Shown: piece by piece, positions 34,014 through 44,313 of the stretch
Layout: every line of letters starts with the position of its first letter
Position numbering within the stretch: position 1 is the first letter of the stretch
Assembly (NCBI GenBank): GCA_033977485.1
Contig: CM066998.1
Span: 54,650,274-54,714,273 of the forward strand
Source of the DNA: Hydrangea macrophylla
Taxonomy: Eukaryota; Streptophyta; Magnoliopsida; Cornales; Hydrangeaceae
DNA length: 64,000 nt
Reading direction: 5' to 3'
Made by a program: the position numbers and the translations under genes
The notes under the pieces: model-generated
What the model was told of the DNA's origin: nothing
The model's input: the letters and a program-made list of their open reading frames with translations, nothing else
Database searches by the model: none

Positions 34014-36479
34014 AAAACTTTCATCTTCATTTTGAGGGAGACTTGAATGAACACACACACATATACTTGAATCTAGAGAGAGAGAGATAGGAATCATATA
34101 GAGAATTGAGAAGAAGAAAAGAATTTCTTGAAGAATTTGAAGAACTTTGAGAAGAATTTGAAGATCTTGGAAGAACTTCACAAGAAATTGAAGAATTCTG
34201 TGAGGTCATAGAGGTAACCTCTTAATCCTTGGTAGAGTTAGGATAATTAAATCACAAGTTCTTAGATCTAGGAATTTTTCACATTTTCAAAACCTCTCTT
34301 CTTACCCCATTTCATCACACACTACCAAGAACTTATGATTGAATTTCATGACATCTCATTAATTTGGATCTAATTAATGCATTGGGTTTGAGATAAATTA
34401 GTTTTGAAGAATTTGTGCTCCTAAATAAAACTTTGATTTCCTTTATTTCTATTTCATTCATAAGGTTCATGAGATCTTCCATATCTCATTGAAACTCTTT
34501 GAATTTGATTCCTTATTCTCCTATAACCTTGTGATTCATATGGAGTTTAAAGTTGATCATGGTCATATCTGCACACAGTTGGTGAGATACTAGTATCAAT
34601 TCATGACAAGAATCTCTTTATTATGAATCTTATGGAATTCATTCTATATTCCATAGAGGTTTATGTAGATTGTAATCTCATTTAGTCTCCAAGGACCATT
34701 AATTTGGTAGGAGAAATAATGAAATGATTTCATATTCTTCAATAATCTTATATTTGAGAGAGGAATTGGAGGTAGATTTTCATAGTCTATATTTAAAATA
34801 AGTAGGACCTTAGGATTTTCTTGCTAGATCTCCAATTATGAGATCTATGGTAGGAATCCATCAAGGTTAAATCTAGGGGTGTCTTCCTATTTCATTAATT
34901 TATCCCAATAATCACAACCATGCTTGATTCTAGTCCTTTGTAGGATCAAGGATCAAATTGGTTTTAAAATATGAACATCAATTCAATATTGGTACAGTGA
35001 ATCCTTAAACCCTCTGTGATCAAAGATTTTTCATAAAATCATGGTCCATTGGAATGGGATGAGACCAATTGGAGGGTGTTCATAACTCATATGAGTACCG
35101 CTGTGATTGTTGTTTTGATAAGATTCCATACTTAGGATGGTTTGGGCTTATGATTTCCAAATAAGCAATTCTCTGTCCAAAATTTCAGAACAGCAAACCG
35201 GTATTAAAATTGATAGATCAGAACCCTAACCAAGTTTTCATGACCTTTAATAATTTATTCTAAGAACCTTAATGTGTTAGGAAGGTTCCCTAAAAAGAAT
35301 GAAGCAATTCAGATTTGTTTGCTATTTTTAAAAAATCATACAAGATCTCTGGACAGAGAGTTGTAAAATCCTGAGTGAGGTCTAGTAGTTTCCGTATTCC
35401 CGGAGATCTAACCGTTGAAACCTCGATTTTCATTTTGGGTTAGAAACTAAACTCACAGAGGCATAACATATCCAAAAAATCATTAAGATCCAACCGTTGG
35501 AAGTATTTTATTTCCATTTTTTTAAATCTGGTCTGCTCTCTGTAATTCATAAAAAACTGCTACTGTTTTTGTCTAATCTTATTTATTTCAACTCAAATGG
35601 TTCCCTAATGTCTTGGGACCCAAATCATGTTTTGAATAATGATAATTTAGCTTAAATCCAGAGGCTAAGTGATCCAAATTAGTGAATAAATCCATGTTTT
35701 ATTCTTATTCACATTCATTCATCCATGTACATCAATGCTTATGATTAGAACTAGCTATTGAATAAAGTTGGATTTCATGCTTAATAGATCTTAGCTAGAG
35801 AATTGGGATTGATTTTTTGATATCATATTATTATGTGAAGCATGTGGACTAATCTTTGTTTTGTAGCGTATTTGAGGTACAATTTCTCATCTCTTCTCCG
35901 GTTTATTTACTTCATTGATTTTAATTGATTTTCGACTCCATGTGCGACACCTTAGCTTAGGTTTTGCCTTATGTGAATATGTGAATTAGAGACCTTTTCT
36001 TAGGCTTTGTATTTTGTGTATGCATTGCACGTTTCCATTTCGCGGCTGGATCCCGGGTGAGTTCTCTAGTTCCTTACTTGCACATCATGATGTTTGCTAG
36101 TTGAATTATGTGACTTATGAATGATATTTTACCGTTAGCAATTTTACACCATTTCCAACATGCTTGTGTTATGTATACCTATATATGTATTAATTGAGGG
36201 CATGCATAGATTAATAACTTGATTAAAGAGGATGTTGAGTAGAGGCCTATCGTGAGATAGGATGAAAGGGGGTGTTTTAGTCCGCCGGGCTCCTTCCCCT
36301 TTCATTCCATAATTCCCGGACCCAGTTTATCTTTGGTTTCGCAAAAGATCAGTTTGCTTTAAAATGGTTTCTTAATTTTCCTTTTAAAAATTAAGTGGCG
36401 ACTCATTTGTTTTTGAATTTGAAATTTAGAAAATGTTTGAAAAAAATAAAAGTGGGCCCAAATGCCGGTATCCACAATC

Positions 36480-36529
36480 TGGCGACTCTGCTGGGGATCG
36501 AACCCAGAATCTCTGGTTTCGCAGACCAG
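36480..36529 (+). promoter_or_regulatory. PBS extended to a 50-nt complement of tRNA-Arg
   Basis: The PBS proper, TGGCGACTCTGCTGGGGA (36480-36497), lies three bases after the LTR. The complement continues for 50 nt: 3' CCA, discriminator, acceptor strand, a T-arm (CTGGG/CCCAG with a 7-nt loop TTCGATC), a 5-nt variable loop and a complete anticodon arm (CTGGT/ACCAG, loop CTGCGAA, anticodon GCG = Arg). No D-arm follows. It is therefore not a tRNA gene but a copied tRNA 3' part. Element B has the same 50 nt. Confidence 0.85.
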
Positions 36530-37704
36530 AATTTTGATTTTGGGTTCACTCGAGGATTAGACTTGAAAGCATCCTTTTAATCAAATTAATTAATTTTTGT
36601 GTGCCCGTTGCATTGCACTTGCATGTCTCGCCAGTCGATTGCACAGAACCATGACCTTGGAGGCTCGGGGCAACCCGGTCGGTCAAGCCATCATGGGGCC
36701 GTGTGATCACCCTTGATCTCGTACCATGTTTTGGTATATGAAGCATCCTATCGGGTGTGTGTCAAGGGTCCCTTATTTAACCAAAACCCGGCCTTTGCAT
36801 AGTAGTTTCGATAGAACCTTTCAAAATTAGGGAATCAATTCTTGATTAGGATTTATGTGCTAGGGAGTTTTGTAAGCCCGAAAGGGATTACTTGAGATGA
36901 TGACGATGCTTACTTGATAAAAGATGTGTAACCTCTTAATCACTTTTGAGCAATTCCTTTTCATGTCCTATGACATTTAAGAATAAGCCGAATCTTGATT
37001 ATAAGATTACATCTCTTGTATCATGTTTAGCTAAGCATCATTGACCTTGTATGTATCTGAATTCATGAAAAGTGCAATGATTATCTAATCGTATGATACT
37101 CCTACCCAAGAATCCAAAGTTCATTGTTTATGAATTTTTTTTTTTATTGATCACTATCTTTAAATCCAAAAAAATATGTTTTGAAAAATAATCCTTTCAA
37201 AGAAAAAGGTCCAAGGTTCATTTCCTTTAATCAAATAAAACCCAATCATCTCTTATTAAGAAAAACTTTCATGTCCCCACTTTCAAAGAGGAAATCCAAA
37301 AATCTTGGGAATCGTTTTGATAAATGCTTTTCAAATGAATTTCAAAGCAAAGTTTCAAACCAACAAATTTGTTAAAGAATGTTTTACATCCCCATTTTCA
37401 AGGAACTCTCAAGAAAGCTTTCACATAAGAAATACTTTCTAAATAAATTTCAAAGATTTAATACTTAAAAGGGGTAGTGAGGATCACAATGAAAGGAGAA
37501 ATCGGCATACTTGACATGGATGAGGATTTTATGTGCTTATGTGTTTATATGCTAGGGCCAGAATCTTCTTTTTGGCATATAGAAATAGGCACACACACAC
37601 ACACATGCATTGCATCCGTATGACATATGAACCATACATGAACATTACACTAAGCATTTTTCAAAAAATGAATAAAATTGTTTAAGAATTGATTAAAAAT
37701 AAAA
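36530..37704 (+). other. 5' untranslated leader of element A
   Basis: There is no long open frame. The leader is shared with element B (54073-55386): landmarks GGTCGGTCAAG, CATCCTATCGGGTGTGTGTC and an (AC)n run (37590-37605) occur in both. Such long leaders usually hold packaging and dimer signals; none was identified here. Confidence 0.7.
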
Positions 37705-39309
37705 ATGGTTAGAGGCAAGATAGCATTGAACGCCGGGACAGTTTGGGTCAGGGATTCGAGTGCAAGGTTAGTACGAAGAGAGCCAGAGACAGAAGGAGAA
37801 ATGGACCAGGATCAGCATGCTGCAGAGATAGCACAGTTGAAAGAGAGAATGGACCAAATGATGGCCATGATGGAAGCACTGACCCGCCAAAGGCCAGTAA
37901 ATGATCCACCAATAGCCGACCCACCTCCGTTTCAGGAAGATGAATGGTTTGAAGATCCAGAACCACTGAGAGCTGATGTACCGAGGGCAGAGAGAGAGAA
38001 AATTGAGAAAGCTGATAAAGAGCGTATCGAGATGAAGGAGAAGGTGGAAAAGCTAGAGAAAGTTGTCCGCAAATCCAACGGGGTTGACAGCTATCTGCTA
38101 GAGCTAGAAGGATTATTTGAGGGGACTAAGGAAAAACTGCCAGTTGGTTTCAAAATGCCAGAGATAGATAAGTTTGATGGTTCCGGTAACCCTAAAAACC
38201 ACGTGAGGATGTGCATCGGGGCTTTCTAGCCAAGTGGTCTAAATCCTGCCATGATGGCCATGCTATTTCAACAAACTTTGATTGGAGCAGCTTTATCCTG
38301 GTATTTCACATTAGAGCCAAGCAAGAGTCGCATATGGGAAGAAGTGGTGAAGGCTTTTGTCACCCAGTATGAATACAATCAAGAGCTTGATATAACTGTG
38401 AGAGATCTAGAAACGACTACGCAAGAGAATAGAGAGTCATTTGCTGAATTCTTGACGTGATGGAGGGGGAAGGCTGCAAAAATGACCCAACGGCCATCAG
38501 AGAAGGAACAGATCCGGATTGTAATCAAAAATCTCCAGAGCATCTATCAGGAGAAACTCATGTACCAGTGCATTCATACCTTTGCAGAATTATTTGAAAT
38601 TGGAACCAGGATCGAGGACGCAATCAAGGATGGAAGGATTAAGAAGGAGGAACCTCAGGGGAACCGCTCTAGAAGACCATTTTATGGGGTAAACACGGGA
38701 AACCAGGTAGCGACTGATGTCAGTGTTATAAGCCAGCCGGAAGAAGGGCATAATTTTGCAAGAAAAGGGGGTGCGTCGAGACCAAAGTTGGAAGGGCAGC
38801 TTCGTCGCTTCACGGATTTAGGGGTTTCTCTAACTACCATTCTCAAGCGATTAAAGGAAAAAGGATATCTCAAGCCTCTAGATCCAAAACCAATGCCTGA
38901 TCCACTTCCACCGGGCTTCAATACAAGCCTCTATTGTGAGTTTCACCAAGCTCATGGCCATACGATTGACCGATGTATGAGGTTAAGGCATGAAGTACAA
39001 GATTTGATAGATAATAAGACCATTTCCTCTCCGCCTGCAGCTCGACCGCATGTGACTGGGAACCCGCTCCCCAATCATCATGCTGTACCACCACCACGGA
39101 ACATCAATCTCTTAGATGTTGGGAAGGAAATCTTCGACCCATCTGTGTTGATCGTATCGGTAGGACAAGCTGCCAAAGCTTATGAATTCCCAGAAGATCA
39201 AAGGATATGCCTTATAGTAGTCGAGGAAGAGGATTGGCTGATAGGAGGAGAAGAAGAACAAGCATTTGAGGAAGATATGGACAATAAAATCATCCAAATC
39301 AATTGTTGA
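37705..39309 (+). pseudogene. Element A gag (Tat type), interrupted by stops
   Basis: The frame starts MVRGKIALNAGTVWVRDSS at 37705. An N-terminal charged coiled coil (MDQDQHAAEIAQLKERMDQM; EKIEKADKERIEMKEK) precedes the capsid domain (GSGNPKNHVRMCIGAF; FQQTLIGAALSWYFTLEPSK). A TAG at 38227-38229 and a TGA at 38458-38460 interrupt it where element B has Gln and Arg. 38482-39309 continues with MTQRPSEKEQIRIVIKNLQ and the Tat-type zinc motif YCEFHQAHGHTIDRC (about 38930-38975). Gag would package RNA in cytoplasmic particles. Apart from the stops and the TGA at 39307-39309 the frame is well kept. Confidence 0.9.
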
Positions 39310-40260
39310 GATCCAAACAATCCTACTGATAACTCCGTCTGGGAGGAGGAGGTTTACAGTGACACGGATGGTCTGTGGTCCGAAGGAGAAGAAGAAGGAA
39401 ATGCTGAGGAAGTGGTCAATCATGCCGAGCTGTGTGGGTTAGATGGGAATGATTTGGAAAAAGGGAAAGGGAAGGATCTTGAAGAAAATAGAAAAGAAGG
39501 TCAAGTGTCACATTTCATCCAGAAAGGAGGAGATTTCCCCTATTATGGCTTTCTAGAGCCATGGGCGGACTGCAAAGATAAGTACTTAGAGCAAAGGTCT
39601 GAGATCTCTTTCTTACATGAGTTCGTTGACTATGAAGATCCATACCTGTAAGCGCTCACAGAACCTATGTCTGTCCAAGATTGGATTTATACACTGGATG
39701 GCCTGGCCATGAGGAATCTCTTTAATGAAGAAAGCAGTAAGACTGAGGAGAGTGGTCCAAAGAAGATCATAGAAGTGAAGATTAGGAAAGAATAGATGGA
39801 AGAAATACTGAAAGAAGAGGTCAAGGGAAATAAAGCAAGGAGGGAGAAGCCGAAAAATGGAGGAGAGATAGAATCAGGGAATTTGCCAAAATTTCCTTCA
39901 GTTTAGTGATAGGATTCCCCTACCCCGGAAGTCTGTAATGGCCAGTATGAGCCAAACCTTTTAAAATTTCTGTTATCAATAAAAGTGACTGATTCTGCTT
40001 ATTTGATTCCGCTTAATGATTTGTTTAATAACTGTGAAAAAAAGAAGAGCAAATGAACCTGCATGCAAAATCATTGAGGAAACCTTGGCATTTGACTTAG
40101 AAAATGAAGAAGATTTTCAAAGTGATTCTTTCCATATTTCACTCAATAAAGATAAAAGCATAAAATTGATCTCATTGCTAAAAGAATACAAGGATGCCTT
40201 GCATGGTCCTATGATGATGTGCCGAAATTAATTCAGAAATTATCCCACATCACCCCCTTT
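39310..40260 (+). pseudogene. Element A gag-pol junction remnant, protease lost
   Basis: Beyond the gag stop, 39412-39651 reads GDFPYYGFLEPWADCKDKYL and HEFVDYEDPYL, matching element B at 58100-58230. The protease and G-patch part that precedes this block in B is deleted in A. 40016-40231 reads ACKIIEETLAFDLENEEDF and LISLLKEYKDA, equal to the spacer before RT in B (58750-58890). Homology stops at about 40260, exactly where RT would start. Confidence 0.85.
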
Positions 40261-40319
40261 ATACCAAACCTAAAAGGTGAGCTCACAGTCCAAAGCCATG
40301 AACTTGTTCCTTAATGGTA

Positions 40320-41000
40320 GCTAGATATCTTAAATGAACTTCTTCTTCTTAAAAAAAAGAAAGAAAGAAAGAAAGAAAAAAACAAAAAAAAAAAACGAGA
40401 GCTCGCTAGGATGAAAACCCGAAATGGCGCCTAGGCAAAAGTTAGAGCAAAATAAGATGCGTGTTGATTTAAAATCCGAATCCAAGCCAGTCAAAATCAT
40501 GAAGAGAATAAGAGATAGTGAGAAAAGAAAGGAAAGGAAAGAAAAAAAAAAAAAAAGAAAAAAAAGTAGAGAATAAATAAGATTGAGAATTCTTGAGTAC
40601 TTCAAAGTACATGAATTATCCTAAGAAAAGAAATTGGAAATGAAAAAAAAAGATTTGAAAGTATTCAATTAAATTTTTGTGAGAAACTCAATGGATAAGT
40701 GATAAGTAGACCTAAAACAATGCAGAAATATCTTTGAGAAAGATAAAGAGTAATTTGGAGGGCTGATATTACTATGTGAGTATGATAGAGTATGAGTAAA
40801 ACATGATGTATTATGAGAGTTGTAAAGATTGACTGGCTAGTGATAAGGTGAAAAGAATCAACCGCCACAAAACAAAAATGGAGAAAGAAGAAAAGAAAAG
40901 AAAAAAAAGAAGAAAAGAGGAAAAGAATAAAAAAAAAAAAATGCATAAGAAGGAGAAGTAGTTCATCATCTTGTTCAAAAGCTGCCACAAGGAATATGTT
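40320..41000 (+). repeat. Purine-rich low-complexity stretch replacing pol
   Basis: GAAAG and A-rich runs (40348-40400, 40510-40570, 40880-40945) dominate. This lies where RT, RNase H and integrase stand in element B. Minus-strand open frames rich in Phe/Ser/Leu here are by-products of the composition. Confidence 0.8.
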
Positions 41001-41029
41001 TCAGAAAATCTGCCCAGAAAGGGCACCCA

Positions 41030-41110
41030 TTGAACCTAAATGAAAACATGGCTCGAAAAGCCCACCAATTCTTGAAGCCTTATTCTTTCAAGACCTCCAG
41101 AGTAGATGAA
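41030..41110 (+). pseudogene. Last codons of the lost pol in element A
   Basis: FKTSRVDELRFDLIP (41085-41130) aligns with FKTSYLDELRLI at the end of integrase in element B (62020-62060). It marks the right edge of the internal deletion. Confidence 0.8.
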
Positions 41111-41147
41111 CTACGTTTTGACCTGATTCCCATTCGGGGATACGTAG
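41111..41147 (+). promoter_or_regulatory. 3' UTR hairpin copy 1 (element A)
   Basis: Outer stem CTACG (41111-41115) with CGTAG (41143-41147), inner stem CCC (41129-41131) with GGG (41137-41139). Followed by GCAGCC. It overlaps the end of the old pol frame. Confidence 0.7.
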
Positions 41148-41217
41148 GCAGCCTGCAAGGTTCGGTCCCAACTACACACAGAGTCAATCATTGCACTTCT
41201 TTCAGGCCTCGATCGAA

Positions 41218-41254
41218 CTACTATAGGACCTGATGCCCATTCGGGGATAAGTAG
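41218..41254 (+). promoter_or_regulatory. 3' UTR hairpin copy 2 (element A)
   Basis: Outer stem CTACT (41218-41222) with AGTAG (41250-41254), inner CCC with GGG. Relative to copy 1 the fifth outer pair is T-A instead of G-C, a compensatory change. Confidence 0.7.
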
Positions 41255-41322
41255 GCGGGTCTCCCAAGGCCCTCGGTCCAAAGAAGAAACCCAATCAATT
41301 CATGAAATTACCTTGAAAACTA

Positions 41323-41437
41323 GGGACAAACTATCGTTTGCCCAGAGGCCGCGTCAACTCCCCCAAACCAGGGGCAAACTTCGTTTGCCTAGCATTCCCA
41401 AGCCCCCTGTCAAACTAGGGGCAAACTGTCGTTTGCC
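41323..41437 (+). promoter_or_regulatory. Three GGCAAAC/GTTTGCC hairpins resembling the PPT
   Basis: Hairpins at 41323-41343, 41373-41389 and 41420-41437 have stems GGCAAAC and GTTTGCC (first one with one mismatch) and loops of 3-4 nt. Each is preceded by AGG or AGGG, so that AGGGGCAAACTGT repeats the element's own PPT-LTR junction (44306-44317). Element B has two copies at 62251-62314. Confidence 0.7.
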
Positions 41438-41439
41438 AA

Positions 41440-42180
41440 ATAAAATATCTCTATGTTTACTGGCTTTCAAGGACCAAGCTTAGGCATCCTAAGAATTCTT
41501 GAAGTAAAAAGTTGAAGTTTTCATGCATAAATCTAAAATTGATTTAAGATGGAAAGAAACATGAAAAGAAGAATTCTTCATTATCAAAAAGTCAATCGCA
41601 AAGGAAGATACAATGAAAGAATATTATGGGATAACAATTTTTTCTAAAGTTGATCAAAGAAGCGCAAAGAAAAAAAAGTAGAATTGGTCACAAATTTGAA
41701 AATGTGTGTATCTCAACTCAGTTTGAGTCTACCTTCTTGAAATCCAAAAGATATATATTCCGCAGAGGGATCAACAAGAATTGAAGATTCCAAAAGAAGG
41801 GTAATAGCAGGGAGGTCAGGGAGTCAGATTCTGCTCCGCTAAGAAAATCAAATAGAGGTCGAGTAATATCTTCAGAGAGAGCAAAATCAAGTGAATACCC
41901 TCAGCAGATCAGGCTCCAAGCCGTACAAACTAATCATCGGATGAACCAGAAAGCCTTTGGAAAAGTGGGGTTGTTGTGGAGAACTGGCTCATACTTCTTC
42001 CTCTTCTTACCCCGAATCGCCCAAATTGCTGTCCATAGCAAGCAATCCATCAAAAAGAATATTTTGAAAAAAAAAAAAGAAAAAAAAACGCTAAAGATAA
42101 ATCCAAAATAAGAAGCATATAAACATCTCTTCAACTAGAATAACCCCAAGGCAAATCTCCTTGAGCTAGACCAGCTCCGT
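41440..42180 (+). other. Element A 3' UTR, unassigned part
   Basis: AT- and GA-rich sequence without a coding frame, ending in an A-rich stretch (42063-42090) before the tandem array. Confidence 0.5.
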
Positions 42181-43225
42181 TGATCAAATCCTCGGTCTTG
42201 GTATAAGTCGTCTATCGCATCCTATGAGTCACCGATCAAATCCTCGGTCTTGGTATAAGTCGTCTATCGCATCCTATGAGTTACCAATCAAATCCTCGGT
42301 CTTGGTATAAGTCGTCTATCGCATCCTATGAGTTACCGATCAAATCCTCGGTCTTGATATAAGTCGTCTATCGCATCCTATGAGTCACCGATCAAATCCT
42401 CGGTCTTGGTACAAGTCGTCTATCGCATCCTATGAGTTACCGATCATATCCTCGGTCTGGGTATAAGTCGTCTATCACATCCTATGAGTCACCGATCAAA
42501 TCCTCGATCTTGGTATAAGTCGTCTATCGCATCCTATAAGTCACCGATCAAATTCTCGGTCTTGGTATAAGTCGTCTATCGCATCCTATGAGTCACTGAT
42601 CAAATCCTCGGTCTTGGTATAAGTCGTCTATCGCATCCTATGAGTCACCGATCAAATCCTCGGTCTTGGTATAAGTCGTCTATCGCATCCTATGAGTCAC
42701 CGATCAAATCCTCGGTCTTGGTATAAGTCGTCTATCGCATCTTATGAGTCACCGATCAAATCCTCGGTCTTGGTATAAGTCGTCTATCGCATCTTATGAG
42801 TCACCGATCAAATCCTCGGTCTTGGTATAAGTCGTCTATCGCATCCTATGAGTCACCGATCAAATCCTCGGTCTTGGTATAAGTCGTCTATCGCATCCTA
42901 TAAGTCACCGATCAAATCCTCGATCTTGGTATAAGTCGTCTATCGCATCCTATAAGTCACCGATCAAATCCTCAATCTTGGTATAAGTTATCTATCGCAT
43001 CCTATGAGTCACCGATCAAATCCTCGGTCTTGGTATAAGTCGTCTATCGCATCCTATGAGTTACCGATCAAATCCTCGGTCTTGGTATAAGTCGTCTATC
43101 GCATCCTATGAGTCACCAATCAAATCATCGGTCTTGGTATAAGTCGTCTATCGCAGCCTTTGAAGTCGCCGATCAAATCTTAGATCTTGGCACAAGTCAT
43201 CTACTGCAGCCTGGGGTTACCGATC
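42181..43225 (+). repeat. 52-bp tandem repeat array, about 20 copies
   Basis: The unit (landmarks ATCAAATCCTCGGTCTTGG, then GTCGTCTATCGCATCC, then GAGTCACCG) repeats head to tail with a 52-bp period, with few substitutions in the middle and more at the right edge. No spacers separate the units. It lies in the 3' UTR between the end of pol and the 3' LTR, the hypervariable site known for Tat/Ogre elements as a source of satellite DNA. Confidence 0.97.
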
Positions 43226-43264
43226 AAAACAAAAAAGGAAAGGATAAAACCAAATTTAGAAATG

Positions 43265-43500
43265 CCGAAAACAAGTTGTCGAGTCTGCGCGACTCCAGGT
43301 CTTCGAAAAATAAAATGAATTTTTAGAAAATGAATTTTTGATCTTAGAAAAGTAGAAATGAATTTTCGAGTCCGCGTGACTCCCAATCTTTGAAAAGTAG
43401 AAATGAATTTTCGAGTCCGCGCGACTCCCAATCTTTGAAAAGTAGAAATGAATTTTCGAGTCTGCGCGACTCCCGATAGAAAATGAATTGTTTAAGTCCG
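43265..43500 (+). repeat. 45-bp tandem repeats, about four copies
   Basis: Unit landmark TTCGAGTCCGCGCGACTCCC, then GAAAAGTAGAAATGAATT; period about 45 bp in the cleanest part (43360-43480). Each unit holds a GAGTC/GACTC inverted pair around CGCGC. Confidence 0.85.
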
Positions 43501-43559
43501 CGTGACTATTTTGAAAAGGAAAAGAAAAATAAAAATTACCCTTGCAATACCGAGCGAAT

Positions 43560-43642
43560 TTGGGATCATCGAATCTGGAGCGATTCTGACTTTTCTGCTA
43601 TCTGGGGTCATCGAATCTGGAGCAATTCTGACTTTTCTGCAA
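43560..43642 (+). repeat. 41-bp direct duplication
   Basis: Two copies of a block with ATCGAATCTGGAGC and ATTCTGACTTTTCTGC lie head to tail. They form part of the repeat-rich 3' UTR. Confidence 0.8.
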
Positions 43643-43663
43643 AAAGCATCTCATTTCTTGAAA

Positions 43664-43870
43664 GACACCGGAGTATAAGGCACGAAGCGCATCTCAGTAT
43701 TTCAGCATGCTACCTGGTTCGACACCGGAGTATAAGGCGCGAAGCGCATCTCAGTCGATCAGATGATTCTTGGAAGACACCGGAGTATAAGGCGCGAAGC
43801 GCATCTCAGTCTTTTAACATGCTTCATGATTCAGCACCGAAGTATAAGACGCAAAGCGCATCTCAGCCAA
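43664..43870 (+). repeat. About 57-bp tandem repeats, four copies
   Basis: GACACCGGAGTATAAGGC followed by CGAAGCGCATCTCAG starts at 43664, 43721, 43776 and 43833 (spacing 57, 55, 57). The first 33 bases of each unit are well conserved and the remainder varies. Confidence 0.9.
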
Positions 43871-44105
43871 TCGTTATTCTCAAAAAAAAAATGGCAATCG
43901 CGACTTTCCTAGGACAGGACGTCATCAGCATAGAAGGATTTCAAGACAAAGGTACGTTTTGCTAACTCTAAGGAGTAGCCTTGTCCTAAGTCATTGAACC
44001 TGAAAACATAGAGCATAAATTTGCTTGAGCACATGCATCACGATAGGATAGGTGTATTCATCTGTGTGACTACCTGCGTTTGTGTATTGTTGTCCCTTGC
44101 TCGAA

Positions 44106-44140
44106 CTACGTCCTGGTCTGATTCCCGATGGGATACGTAG
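44106..44140 (+). promoter_or_regulatory. 3' UTR hairpin copy 3 (element A)
   Basis: Outer stem CTACG (44106-44110) with CGTAG (44136-44140), inner CCC (44124-44126) with GGG (44130-44132), loop GAT. It lies about 170 bp before the 3' LTR. Confidence 0.7.
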
Positions 44141-44300
44141 GCAGCTCACCCTTGAGCACGACTAGCATCTTGGCTCTCCGCGCACCCGATTTTGCAACGC
44201 ACTTTTGTTTTTACCTAGATTCGACTGTTTGGTCAAAGGCTTGTCTTTCACACAGGCTTTGACATTCATTTGCGATACGCGTTGCTTCACAAACTCTGTC

Positions 44301-44313
44301 AAAGAGGGCAAAC
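44301..44313 (+). promoter_or_regulatory. Polypurine tract of element A
   Basis: AAAGAGGGCAAAC directly precedes the 3' LTR start TGTAGACACC. It would prime plus-strand synthesis. Confidence 0.8.

Larger units (their letters stand above)
33253..36476 (+). repeat. 5' LTR of element A
   Basis: 3224 bp, TGTAGACACCCC to GGTATCCACA. It holds a GC-rich palindrome array (33784-33909), a TATA box (34006-34013), then a purine-rich GAAGAA leader (34080-34200). It has a short TAA/TAATAA microsatellite at 33600-33620. The 3' part contains the conserved CGACTC and TTTTAGTCCGCC blocks found in all Tat LTRs in the window. Confidence 0.97.

Noticed and set aside
36480..36529. tRNA-Arg gene on the minus strand
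   Set aside because: Only the 3' part of a tRNA is present, there is no D-arm or 5' acceptor strand, and its place right after an LTR identifies it as an extended primer binding site.
40330..41026. Minus-strand frames rich in Phe, Ser and Leu resembling membrane proteins
   Set aside because: Complement of purine-rich low-complexity DNA in element A.
42181..43225. Regularly spaced repeats that could suggest a CRISPR array
   Set aside because: Units are contiguous 52-bp tandem copies without unique spacers and lie in a plant retrotransposon 3' UTR.
43483..43965. 160-codon plus-strand frame with repeated peptide
   Set aside because: It reads through the 41-bp and 57-bp tandem repeats; repeat unit lengths only partly fit codon phase and there is no known domain.
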